Origin: G965267605 sp965267605
Lineage (GTDB): Bacteria > Bacteroidota > Bacteroidia > Flavobacteriales_E > Vicingaceae
Length of the DNA stretch: 64,000 nucleotides
Direction: 5' to 3'
Assembly: GCA_965267605.1 (NCBI GenBank)
Contig: OZ254088.1
Coordinates: 2,852,001 to 2,916,000 of the forward strand
Shown: positions 8,848-18,500 of the stretch, piece after piece
How the letters are laid out: each line of letters begins with the position of its first letter
Position numbering within the stretch: the stretch's first letter is position 1
Notes under the pieces: model-generated
Seen by the model: the letters and a program-made list of their open reading frames with translations, nothing else
Told to the model about the DNA's origin: nothing
Databases searched by the model: none
Translations under genes and position numbers: made by a program

Positions 8848-8867
8848 CATTGGCACAAAAGAATTTG

Positions 8868-8901
8868 AAGGGGTGGCCTAAAAAAGGCCGCCCTTTTCTT
8901 T
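8868..8901 (+). terminator. Intrinsic terminator shared by convergent genes
   Basis: The left arm at 8869-8878 pairs with 8886-8895 around a 7-base A-rich loop, followed by a T-rich tract. The minus-strand gene's stop codon (8878-8880) lies inside the hairpin, so the structure serves the plus-strand gene and overlaps the end of its opposite neighbour. Confidence 0.75.
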
Positions 8902-9354
8902 TCCACTCAGGTCTCCACAGAACGTTTTCGTGAATTTCTTGGCAGGCTTCCAATCGCGCAAGAAAGATTCCCGCACAATGAGTGAATCTTTACCCGTGAA
9001 ATACAGGAATTCACACACATGGTTGCGTTGCCCGCAGTTAATAAAGTCAACCGTACCCTTTACCGTTGAATTGGTGTAGATAGGTGTAAGCCTTTTTGCT
9101 CGGGCGTGTCTGCTGAATACGGTTTCTACGTTGCTATAGCATTTGGTCATGAATGCATGTGGGTCCTTCTTGCGCACACATTTACGCACGTATTTCGTAA
9201 GCCGGTCCTCTATTTTGGTTCTTACCTCATTCCTGTCCAGCGTGTCTGCTACCACCACCGGTTCTTCTTCAAAGTCGCTTGAAAGGTTGTTGGGTTGAAG
9301 TGCGGCTACTACCCCACCTATGGTCAACATCCCGATCATTATTCCCTTAATCAT
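8878..9354 (-). CDS. Hypothetical exported protein
   Basis: 158 residues, not recognised. A hydrophobic N-terminus (residues 1-20, MIKGIMIGMLTIGGVVAAL) is a likely signal peptide. The mature part is basic, with three cysteines in the middle (around CVRK, TKCYS and INCGQRNHVC) and a fourth near the C-terminus (TFCGDL), which could form disulfides in the periplasm. It starts in a 4-base ATGA overlap with the upstream DUF2306 gene, so the two are translationally coupled and probably act together, but no function can be assigned. Confidence 0.65.
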   Translation of the reverse strand: MIKGIMIGMLTIGGVVAALQPNNLSSDFEEEPVVVADTLDRNEVRTKIEDRLTKYVRKCVRKKDPHAFMTKCYSNVETVFSRHARAKRLTPIYTNSTVKGTVDFINCGQRNHVCEFLYFTGKDSLIVRESFLRDWKPAKKFTKTFCGDLSGKEKGGLF

Positions 9355-10004
9355 GTTTGTTGAATTATTAGTTCGTTCGTCTTGATTTGTTTCTTACTTG
9401 ATAACAAGATCACTTCTCCAATGAGGATATTGAATATCCAAGGGGCGTAGGCCGTGATCACAAAGTTTGTTTGCTCATCAAAACCCAAAACATAGGATCC
9501 GATGGGCGTGAACAATCTCAGTGTTACGCCAGACAAGGTCATGGCCATACTTCTGATCATCCATTTGTTGTGGGCAACAAAATCCTTTTTCACAGCAAAC
9601 CTGAACGCCAGGTAAGTAGGCCACATCCACGCCAATGACATTAGCATGAATCCAATGCTTGCCCATGCCCCACCCTCAGCAAAAAATGCCAGATAGAATC
9701 CGGTAGGACCGGTCAGTAACAAGATCGAAATCACGTAGGTCTTACCTAATGTTCTGTGCTGTTTCGAAGTGAAACTGATCAGTTTTCCAAAGAACAATGG
9801 AAGTCCCGATAGTATAGCTGTTGCCCCGAATAACAGGTGCACATAGAAAGCTGCCAGCCATACCTTGTTGTCGAGCATGTCTTGCTTGCTCTTCAAAAAG
9901 TGGAAATTGAGGTCGAAGGTGAAATACGACAACGCTATAACCACGAGGCATAGCGAGAAAAAGATCACAATTGACCACCCTATGAATTGAAATACTTTAC
10001 CCAT
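9351..10004 (-). CDS. DUF2306 family membrane protein
   Basis: 217 residues with about six to seven transmembrane helices. The pattern HLLFGATAILSGLPLFF followed by a QHRTLGKTYV loop and a KDFVAHNKWMIRSMAMTLSG segment matches the DUF2306 family of small bacterial membrane proteins, in which conserved histidines (HR, HNKWM) are suggestive of haem or quinone contact; that biochemical idea is only inference. It forms a two-gene unit with the exported protein at 8878. Confidence 0.75.
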   Translation of the reverse strand: MGKVFQFIGWSIVIFFSLCLVVIALSYFTFDLNFHFLKSKQDMLDNKVWLAAFYVHLLFGATAILSGLPLFFGKLISFTSKQHRTLGKTYVISILLLTGPTGFYLAFFAEGGAWASIGFMLMSLAWMWPTYLAFRFAVKKDFVAHNKWMIRSMAMTLSGVTLRLFTPIGSYVLGFDEQTNFVITAYAPWIFNILIGEVILLSSKKQIKTNELIIQQT

Positions 10005-10084
10005 GTTCAGTTCAGTGCAAATTCCGCACCGGTTTGTAGAACATAGGGCACTACAGTACCATTATTCCATATGTGGTCTTGACA

Positions 10085-11557
10085 TCAGCGCTTGTTTTGG
10101 ATCACTTCAGCATATGAAACGCCAGAAAGTTTGCTCTCCGTCCATGACAAGAAATCGAAATACTCAAATGCCCGAGCCTCTTCCGTTTTCTTTAATCTGA
10201 GCAATGCTTCCTGCAATTGCTGAAGATGGGTATCCTTTTTATCTGGGGTGCTCCGCATTGACTTTACGAATTGCAACATAGCAAAACCGAATTGGCTCAG
10301 GCTCCAGTTGGCTTTGGCAAAGTGCATAATAGAGCGAACCAAAGAATCGAAATACTGAATATCCCCTCTTTCGTAATGGAGAAGAACATTAAGTATGCGC
10401 GCAAAGTTCTGGAGGTCTCTCCTGATTTCTCCTTTGCTGTTTAGCACGATGTTAAGTGCCTTCTTCGCGCGTGTATATTCTCCTGCACCGAACCAAAAGT
10501 TGAATAAGTAAAAGGCAATGTTGGGGATCATTTCCGCTGACAACCCCCCTTCAAATTCCCTGAACTTTCTTTCGAACTCCTCCGCGAACGGTATGTTCTC
10601 TATGAACGCACCACGCGCTATAATGAATCTCAGTTGGTTTCTTCCAACAACTTCGAATCGCAATTTATCTACATTCCTGATGCTACCACTCTGTTCCAAC
10701 GCATCAACCACCTGGCGGAACTGCTCATCTTTACCAGTGTTCAGCAGTGCAAGCAATAAGTTGTTGACAGCGAACAAATAGTTCTCGGGGGCTGTTCTGA
10801 AATCAATCAGGCCAACCTCTCGTTCAGCCCACTTGATGGCTTTCTTGTAATTACCCATAACAATGTGTCCCATCGCCTTTGTATTGCAGGTAAGCCGTTC
10901 ATCTTCTTTGTTGAGAAACTCTTTCTGGTTCAATACCTCAGATTTGAGTAGCTTCCTGTAAACTGCTATGGTTTTCTTGCTTCGTGCAAAACCTATCTGT
11001 TCGAACATGAACTTTAACTCTGCATTCACCATTCGCAATTCCGAAGAAAGCATTCCCTTCTTCAATAGGGCCCTTCTGTTCTTGAAATGCTTCTCCAGTT
11101 TTTTTGCAGATAACGAGCTAAAGCCATCTCGCTCAATCAGCATCCACTTCAAATCCATCAATTGCACCTGTTGGGTATATGTCAGCTCGAAGGTTTCTAT
11201 TCTGGCTAGCAAGCGAAGTCCCTCTTCATAAATGCCGAAGTTCAGGCAGGTAACTACTTCCTCGTATTGCCTAGTGAAATTGGCTTCAGTCCTGCCTAAT
11301 CTCTGAGCTGTTATATCCTTAATCAATACATCTTTCAAATACTTTTTGTGCAGTTGCAAGGTGCCGGGAATTCTTTGCCTCTTCACCTGTGTCACCAGGT
11401 TCGCTTCACTATACCTGGACATCTTTGAAAGAATGTCAAACACCTTTACATAATGTGGTATACTTGTACCTCCTTTGCGGGTATTCTGCTCAACAAATCC
11501 CTTCTTTTCACTTTTTGTCAGGCTTCTAACTATACTATGAAGTTGCTCAGTTTTCAT
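10085..11557 (-). CDS. Hypothetical helical-repeat protein
   Basis: 490 residues, cytoplasmic (no signal peptide or membrane helix). It begins with MKTEQLHSIVRSLTKSEKKGF and is almost wholly alpha-helical, lysine-rich, with recurring pairs of amphipathic helices reminiscent of TPR-like solenoids (for example around NYKKAIKWAEREVGL and EYTRAKKALNIVLNSKGE). The SLTKSEKK... start is shared by a Bacteroidota family of unknown function that I recognise only by style. The gene stands alone: 80 bases separate it from DUF2306 and it is divergent from the aminopeptidase gene at 11694. Confidence 0.65.
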   Translation of the reverse strand: MKTEQLHSIVRSLTKSEKKGFVEQNTRKGGTSIPHYVKVFDILSKMSRYSEANLVTQVKRQRIPGTLQLHKKYLKDVLIKDITAQRLGRTEANFTRQYEEVVTCLNFGIYEEGLRLLARIETFELTYTQQVQLMDLKWMLIERDGFSSLSAKKLEKHFKNRRALLKKGMLSSELRMVNAELKFMFEQIGFARSKKTIAVYRKLLKSEVLNQKEFLNKEDERLTCNTKAMGHIVMGNYKKAIKWAEREVGLIDFRTAPENYLFAVNNLLLALLNTGKDEQFRQVVDALEQSGSIRNVDKLRFEVVGRNQLRFIIARGAFIENIPFAEEFERKFREFEGGLSAEMIPNIAFYLFNFWFGAGEYTRAKKALNIVLNSKGEIRRDLQNFARILNVLLHYERGDIQYFDSLVRSIMHFAKANWSLSQFGFAMLQFVKSMRSTPDKKDTHLQQLQEALLRLKKTEEARAFEYFDFLSWTESKLSGVSYAEVIQNKR

Positions 11558-11643
11558 ATTATCTTTTCTAGTAATTCCCTGATAATGAGAATTATTTGCT
11601 GTTTATAATAAGGAATTTTTTACAATTCATCGCTCGTATTTTG

Positions 11644-11675
11644 TTTGGCTTCTTCTTTAGGCTTCTATAGATTTC
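11644..11675 (+). promoter_or_regulatory. Probable promoter of the aminopeptidase-hydrolase pair
   Basis: TTTG at 11644-11647, a 20-base spacer, then TAGATTTC at 11668-11675 (one mismatch to TAnnTTTG). The ATG follows 18 bases later. Both elements and the spacing fit the Bacteroidota sigma-A-type promoter. Confidence 0.5.
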
Positions 11676-11693
11676 AACTATACATTCAACGCC

Positions 11694-12995
11694 ATGAAAT
11701 ACGATAAGATTGATAGCAGGCTATTCATCGAGAATAGAAAGAGATTTACTAATCAGTTAAAGGAAGGTGCTTTAGCCATCTTCAACTCAAATGACATTTA
11801 CCCTACCAACGGAGATGGAACTATTCCGTTCATTCAAAACAGTGATATCCTTTATCTATCCGGTGTAGATCAAGAAGAATCTGTTTTGGTGCTTTTTCCT
11901 GATGCTGTGAATGAAGCGCACAGGGAAATGCTGTTCGTGAAGGAAACTTCAGAACTGATTGCTATCTGGGAAGGAGATAAACTCACGAAAGAGCAAGCAA
12001 CAGATATTAGTGGTATCAAGTCTATTTACTGGTTGGATCAACTGGAGTTCATGTTGAAGAATGTGATGCAGGATGCAAAATGTGTCTACCTCAATACCAA
12101 CGAACATACGCGTAGATCTACAGAGGTAGAAACAAGAGATGGAAGATTCAGAAAGTGGGTCCAGGCAGAATATCCACTACACCAATATGAAAGAAGCTCC
12201 CCCATTCTGCATGAAATCAGAGCTACTAAACATGAAGTGGAGATCGCGCTGATGCAACAAGCATGTAACATCACGGAAAAGGGTTTCCGTAAGATCCTTC
12301 CTTTCATTAAGCCCGGTGTTTGGGAATACGAAATTGAAGGGGAACTTATTGGCGAATTTGTGAAGAACAGGTCTCGTGGTTTTGCATACACCCCTATCAT
12401 TGCTTCTGGCGGGAATGCGTGCGTACTACATTACATTGAGAACAATCAGCAGTGCCAGGATGGTGACCTCATTCTAATGGACTTTGGTGCCGAATATGCG
12501 AACTACGCTTCAGACCTCACCAGGACTGTGCCGGTTAACGGACGTTTTACTGATCGACAGAAAGACGTATATAACGCTGTTCTACGAGTAATGAAACAAG
12601 CAACCTCCATGCTAAGGCCGGGCACGATCCTCGATGAGTACAACAAGGAGGTAGGAAAGATTATGGAGAAAGAACTACTGCAACTTGGACTCATCTCTGA
12701 GCAGGACATTGCCAATCAAAATCCTGCGTCTCCTGCTTTTAAGAAATACTTCATGCATGGAACTTCTCACTTCATTGGAATAGAAGTGCATGATGTTGGG
12801 TACTTCAACCGGCCTATTGATAAAGGCATGTGTTTCACAGTAGAGCCTGGTATCTACATCCGTGAAGAAGGCATCGGTATTCGCATTGAAAATGATGTGG
12901 TGGTAACGGATGGTGAACCACATGATTTGATGGCCAACATTCCAAGAGAAGTTGAGGAAATCGAGGAATTGATGAATGCCAGTGTCCCAGCGTAA
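11694..12995 (+). CDS. pepP: Xaa-Pro aminopeptidase (M24B)
   Basis: 433 residues, the normal length for aminopeptidase P. The creatinase-like N-domain is followed by the pita-bread catalytic domain. Metal ligands can be read off: Asp263 and Asp274 (DFGAEYANYASDLTR), His359 (HGTSHFIG), Glu384 (VEPGIY) and Glu399 (IRIEND). It releases N-terminal residues preceding proline in the cytoplasm. The 3' end overlaps the start of the alpha/beta hydrolase gene by 20 bases, so the two are probably one transcript. Confidence 0.93.
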   Translation: MKYDKIDSRLFIENRKRFTNQLKEGALAIFNSNDIYPTNGDGTIPFIQNSDILYLSGVDQEESVLVLFPDAVNEAHREMLFVKETSELIAIWEGDKLTKEQATDISGIKSIYWLDQLEFMLKNVMQDAKCVYLNTNEHTRRSTEVETRDGRFRKWVQAEYPLHQYERSSPILHEIRATKHEVEIALMQQACNITEKGFRKILPFIKPGVWEYEIEGELIGEFVKNRSRGFAYTPIIASGGNACVLHYIENNQQCQDGDLILMDFGAEYANYASDLTRTVPVNGRFTDRQKDVYNAVLRVMKQATSMLRPGTILDEYNKEVGKIMEKELLQLGLISEQDIANQNPASPAFKKYFMHGTSHFIGIEVHDVGYFNRPIDKGMCFTVEPGIYIREEGIGIRIENDVVVTDGEPHDLMANIPREVEEIEELMNASVPA

Positions 12996-13788
12996 ACTTC
13001 AATTTGCCAGCTTTCGTAAGGGCAAGGTAGCCTACACAGAACAAGGCAAAGGTTCCGTGATTGTTCTGCTGCACGGGTTTATGGAAAACTCCTCCATCTG
13101 GGGAGACTACATTCGAAAATTATCTCGTGGGTTTCGGGTTGTTTGTGTTGATCTCCCTGGTCATGGATCCACAGATTCATTTGGATATGTGCACAGCATG
13201 GAACTCATGGCAGAGGCCGTAATGGCCGTTCTAAAACACTTGAAGATTCGAAAATCTCATTTGGTTGGTCATAGTCTGGGAGGTTATGTAGCATTGGCGT
13301 TCGCAGACCAGTACCCTGACAATGTCAAATCGCTAACCTTGTTTCATTCTACCGCTGCAGCTGACTCAAAAGAAAGAAAGTCTAACAGAAGGAAAGCGGT
13401 GAAGATCATCAAACAAGATTTCTCAAGGTTCGTGAATGAAGCCGTACCAGCTCTATTTCATACCACAGCTAAACGGCCCCTGAAACGCCTGATTACGAAA
13501 GCCAAAAAAATGGCGCTGGGCAACACAGTTCAAGGTGTTGTGGCAGCACAAGAAGGTATGCGCGCACGAGACGACCGCACTATCATCGTCAAGTTCGCAC
13601 CATACCCTGTACACTATCTTCTGGGCGAGTATGACTCCATTCTTCCAGTTGAAAAGCTGAAAGAAGAGGCATCCATCTCAAAGAAAACCTCAGTTACAGC
13701 AATCAAGGATTGCGGGCACATGGGTTTCTGGGAAAAACCTGAAGAGTGCTATAAGGCACTCCACAAGTTTATTCGTGCACATCAATGA
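12976..13788 (+). CDS. Alpha/beta-fold hydrolase
   Basis: 270 residues. The nucleophile elbow GHSLG places Ser100. The oxyanion segment is LLHGFMENS (about 31-39). The likely acid is the aspartate in LLGEYDSILP and the catalytic histidine lies in DCGHMGFWEKPEE. These mark the esterase/peptidase-like group of the superfamily; the substrate is unknown. The ATG lies inside the 3' end of the aminopeptidase gene. The 3' end overlaps the convergent T9SS gene by 7 bases. Confidence 0.88.
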   Translation: MPVSQRKLQFASFRKGKVAYTEQGKGSVIVLLHGFMENSSIWGDYIRKLSRGFRVVCVDLPGHGSTDSFGYVHSMELMAEAVMAVLKHLKIRKSHLVGHSLGGYVALAFADQYPDNVKSLTLFHSTAAADSKERKSNRRKAVKIIKQDFSRFVNEAVPALFHTTAKRPLKRLITKAKKMALGNTVQGVVAAQEGMRARDDRTIIVKFAPYPVHYLLGEYDSILPVEKLKEEASISKKTSVTAIKDCGHMGFWEKPEECYKALHKFIRAHQ

Positions 13789-15461
13789 TGCGCTATCAGT
13801 ACACGCCCCGCAACGTGTGATCGGGAATCTACGAGTTGAACTATATATATGCCGTTTGCCACATCGCTTAGGTTGATCATTGCACCACCTCTATTTACAT
13901 TGAAGGTTTTGATCACCTGACCCTGAGCATTGAATATTCGCCCCTCAGCTCCATCCATTCCATCTACATCAATATTCAATTGATCGGAAACCGGGTTGGG
14001 ATACATGTTCATGTTTACAGCGGGCCGGACCTTTTCAACAACACTGGTAATCGTTCCGCATGGTGCGGTGTTGTTATCATAATAAGTGCGAATGGCATCC
14101 ATTCGTTGCTTCATATTAGCCACTGCATTTCCAACGCCAGGGTTCCCGGCATCTCTTCCAAATACAAATGCCAAATCAATGGTATTCACCTCACCTGGTT
14201 GAATGGAGAACTCTCCCATCGAACCTACGCCCCTCCTATCCGAAGGTGGATTGCCCTCCAAGGATTCTGTCCAGCTCGGAACGACTAATCCACCCGTTCC
14301 ATAATACTGACTATCTGACGTTCCTGGGTATTGAAATGTTGTGATCGTATCTGTTCCCCAGTGCTTCCACGGTGAACCATCCAACTGAACCCCTTTCATG
14401 GTTCTATAATAGCTAGTTGCTCCAGTCCACGTTCCCGTCTGATTGGAAATAAAAGATCGGAGGCCAAGGCATTCATTGTCAACAATGCCATCGCCATATT
14501 GGTAACCATTTGGAGATTGGCCAACACCAATGCCTATAGAATTGTCCTGTCCATCAATGTCCTGATACGGTCCTCTCAAAATCATCACCCCCTGAGACGG
14601 TATATGGGTTCCATAACCATTGTTGATCGCTCCTGACTCATCGACTGAGTCTCCATTAAGAACGAAAAATGCAGATCGATCCACATCACATTCCATGAAA
14701 TCATCAATGGAATTCCCAAGATCAAAATCCACCCAAAGACTAGCAGTTGTTCTTGAGAAGGCAGTACTGCTCCTGTTGTAAACGTTGTACCTCACGAAAG
14801 CTGTATTGGCAATGGCCGAGTCTACATCACATTCGAACCCATATACCATTCCGTGTATTTCTAGTGGAAATTGCAGTACCTGGCCTACGGAAGGCGGATT
14901 ACGGTCACTATTAGTGATGAAATAAACTGCTTGATCACCTAATATATCGGGGGTGTCTCCGTTGGACGGATCGTAAATGCCGTTGCTATTGTTGTCGAAA
15001 AAAGGTGCCAAATAGAATGCTTCCCCCCTTGTAGTATCACCATGAGCTGGCCAATTCGTAATTACTTCGGGTGTGACGTAAGAACCTTGCTGGTATTTGA
15101 CGATATGTGAATCGACTAAAGCTCTGCTGACTCTCCAAACTCTGTTGTATGTTGAATCATATGATGCTGTATAATTATTGGAAACTGGTCCTGGCACATA
15201 ATCCTGATTGGCGTATTGTTGAATGGCAAGATTAATAGAGCTGTCAGGGTTAAGGTTTACAAACCACAAGCCAGACTGATATATCGTATGCCTATAAGAC
15301 CCTTTGGGAACTTCGAATCCCCCGACCCCAATCGATGGGTCATGGAACAAAAGTCCATTGGGATTAACTAAGGCTGAAATGTAGTTCGTGGACATTGTAT
15401 CCATCTGTGCAGATGCCTGAATACAAAGCAATGAGATAGCCATTAAGTAGATAGTGCGCAT
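13782..15461 (-). CDS. T9SS type A secreted protein, short paralogue of the 1333-residue neighbour
   Basis: 559 residues. Signal peptide 1-18 (ending IQASAQ). A ~450-residue core is visibly homologous to the N-terminal half of the next secreted protein (15555-19556): shared landmarks include PAHGDT, a calcium-loop-like DNNSNGIYDPSNGD, the CDVDR segment, GPYQDIDGQDN, GDGIVDNE and an SIQPGEVN segment. The C-terminal ~75 residues (from MYPNPVSDQLNIDV) form a type A T9SS sorting domain. Predicted location: cell surface or outside. Function unknown; the Asp/Asn-rich loops suggest calcium binding. Confidence 0.85.
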   Translation of the reverse strand: MRTIYLMAISLLCIQASAQMDTMSTNYISALVNPNGLLFHDPSIGVGGFEVPKGSYRHTIYQSGLWFVNLNPDSSINLAIQQYANQDYVPGPVSNNYTASYDSTYNRVWRVSRALVDSHIVKYQQGSYVTPEVITNWPAHGDTTRGEAFYLAPFFDNNSNGIYDPSNGDTPDILGDQAVYFITNSDRNPPSVGQVLQFPLEIHGMVYGFECDVDSAIANTAFVRYNVYNRSSTAFSRTTASLWVDFDLGNSIDDFMECDVDRSAFFVLNGDSVDESGAINNGYGTHIPSQGVMILRGPYQDIDGQDNSIGIGVGQSPNGYQYGDGIVDNECLGLRSFISNQTGTWTGATSYYRTMKGVQLDGSPWKHWGTDTITTFQYPGTSDSQYYGTGGLVVPSWTESLEGNPPSDRRGVGSMGEFSIQPGEVNTIDLAFVFGRDAGNPGVGNAVANMKQRMDAIRTYYDNNTAPCGTITSVVEKVRPAVNMNMYPNPVSDQLNIDVDGMDGAEGRIFNAQGQVIKTFNVNRGGAMINLSDVANGIYIVQLVDSRSHVAGRVLIAHH

Positions 15462-15554
15462 ATACCTTTGGTTTTGGTTAGTACTTTAAGATACGCGCTG
15501 GTTACCCCAATGTGCGGGGGAATTAATTTTCGGTTAGAAAATGAGTAGGAACGA

Positions 15555-18500
15555 TTAGAAATCAGACACGTCCGTTGGACGCATCACGCCAAACCATTTA
15601 AGAACAACCTCTCCCACACCGGGCACATCCACATGGATGAGATATACTCCACTAGCAACTGGAACTCCCTTAGTGTTTTTGAGGTCCCAATTGAGGCTGG
15701 TGCCAGGATCACTTTTCGCATATCTACGCACCAATGTACCTCCTACGTTGTAGATCGTTACGGTGCATTCCTCTGGAAGATTGGTGATCTTCATGATGTT
15801 ATCCAGCTTGCTGCGCTCATACTCAGAGTAAGCATAGTAAGGGTTAGGTACACAGTTGATAAGCTCAAGTGCTTCCTTAGCCGTTGTTGCATCCTTGGTC
15901 GTTGTGGCCAAATCATCCATGTTGAAGTCATACATCGGTAGACCTGCGTTCACCGTACTTGACGTAGCATAAGCTTCATACTCCCGGTTCACCCGGATCC
16001 TTACCCGTGCATCTGTACTCAACAAACTCTGTCCATCTTCCAATACCGGTATACCTACATACGCACACTGACTCCACATAAAGGCCGCTATCGATCCTAC
16101 TGCACTTGGAATCTTGTTCTGTAAGTACACCCCAGCATCATACTCTGGCATGAACTGGTTGCTGTTCACAGGATTTGGATTGTACTTGAACACATACACA
16201 TAGTGCTTCCCTCCCCATCTGATCTCATTGGCTACACCTGCAAAATCAGTCTCAGTTGGGTTCCACATCATGTCTCTTCCGTTCTCTCCTCCAAGCCAGC
16301 TGTCTTCTCCAAAAGCCATGTTCAGTCTTACTCCTGACTCAAGGTCGATGGCATAGCCAGGGAACCAGCCCATTCCTGTGCCTGTTCCATCCGGATTCCC
16401 ATCCTTATCCACACTCTGTGCACTTCTTAGCTTCAGCTTACCTGTGTTACCTTCAGCAAGTGCATTGTCATCCTGGGTCTCCAGAACAGGACATCTTGTC
16501 CATTTGCTCTTATCCGAGGTAAACACAATGTCTACACTTGGAAGGTCTGACAGTTTCGATAACTGGCACGCCAGGTTATCGTATGCAGGACCGTGGTTTA
16601 CATTCACTCCTGAGTAGGCTGCCAACCTATATGGTGCCCATTCTCCATCCAGCATCGTCTCAAACTTCTGGAACTCATCCACAAACTTGCCACTTTCCTT
16701 ATAGTCATTGTAATCACTTGCCGGTGCTTCGTTGTTCTCTGCTGTTCCTGCCCTGATCCAGTTTAGATCAGTAGCTCCATCTACATCGCTAAAGCCACTT
16801 AACCAACGCTTGGTTGAATCCTTAAACGTAAGGGTCGCTTCTATAAAACCATTGCTTAGGAATTCTCCTTGCTCTAGTCCAGGGTTAAGTACATCTCCAA
16901 TCGCAACTGAGATTCCCCAGTCAAGGATCAGCTGTTCGTTTGCCACTGCAATTGACTTATCTGACAACACTGAATCTCCCGTTGAAAGGTTATGGATTAC
17001 CCAGTATGCATCCGTTAGATCGCCTGGTGTTGCACTGTCTCTAAAGGTTACTCTAAAGTCGCCTTCAGGTACATTTAGTGGATCCACAACCTTAATGTCG
17101 ATCGGACCACCGCCTGCAGCATACTCTGGGAAGTCCATCTTGTATGGAGCCGCCAGAATCACTTCCTCCGTAGCGGAAGTAATGTCCAGGTTCATGCCGC
17201 CATTACCCGTTCCCTCTACTCTTGTTATCATCGGTGCATCTCCATAGTCCGATGCCGCTACAGTACCTTCCTTCTCAGGAGATGGAATGTGCGGTATCGC
17301 ACTCCAGACTTGGACAGCTCCACCAATCCCACGTCTGGAACCGATGTATGGTTTCTTTTGGCCATCCAATGCCTGAGGGTCCTGGTTGTTGAACTTCTTG
17401 AAGTTGTTGGATCCATAAGCCACCGCAATGAAATAGTAGGTCTTATGGTTTACAAGTTTTCTATCTCCAGAAGCAAACTGATCCTCGGTGATTTTGAAAG
17501 AGTGTTGGACACCATTGTCTTGTCCATCCACCATCTCCGTGGGTACATTGGCTTGAAGCTTCTCATTGAATTCGTAATTCACCAACTGCGTGATGCCATT
17601 CTTCACATCGCATTGCGCCACCAGTCGCGACTTATCCGCGTTCAGGATCTCATTCACTGAAACATCTTCATTGCGTACCTGGTATATTTGGTACCCTTCA
17701 AAATTATAGGTGTTGTCATAGAATTGTCCAAGGTCGCGCAAAGAGTCCGGTGTAATGATGAAAGGGTCCACTTCCTCATACTCCTCATTAAAATTATTGG
17801 AAACAGAAGGGTTGTCGAGATACAATACCAATTCCTGATCTAACTCCTGAAACTTCACGTTAGGTGCGTCAGGACCATTCAACACCCGGAAGCAATTCTC
17901 AAACAACGCTTGTGCTTTGTCGTCTGCAATCCTTAGCTTTTCAACTGAAGCGAATGGCCCACCTGAAGATGCCCGGGCCCAAACAACACCAACAGTAATA
18001 TCGTTTACAGCACCTGGTTCAAGGGTAAACGGTCCGGCAGATTGCAGGAATCTTCTACCATTGGGTGAGTTACCCGCGGTTTGCTCAGTCCAGAACGCTG
18101 GGTTCTGAACCACCCCGTTGGTCCCCCATAGCAGTGGATCTGAATCTCCAGGGAAAATAAATTTCGCCTCAGTTCCGGTCGCACCAGAACCAACATGCCC
18201 GTTTCCACCGTAGAGCATTGCCGTTCCATCTCTCCAAATCCCCCTTAGGTAGTTGTAGTAATCCAAGGCCGTTTGCGGATCTCCTTGTACATGAGTTCCA
18301 ATCCAGTAATACACGAACCTTCTCATACCAAAGCGCTCGTTATCTACGATGCTATCACCATACCCTAGCCCCATTCCAGAATACGGAATGCCGTTACCAT
18401 TCTTTGCATCCTGGTAAGTAATGTTCTTGATACCATACGGTGCAAACTTCTCGTGGAAAGGTCCGGGATTATCTACTCCATCATTGTCTTGATAGGGCCC

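Noticed and set aside
16732..17247. A 171-codon plus-strand frame inside the 1333-residue protein gene
   Set aside because: Ser/Pro-rich shadow of a Gly/Asp/Thr-rich coding strand; the coding frame on the minus strand is continuous with a signal peptide and sorting domain.
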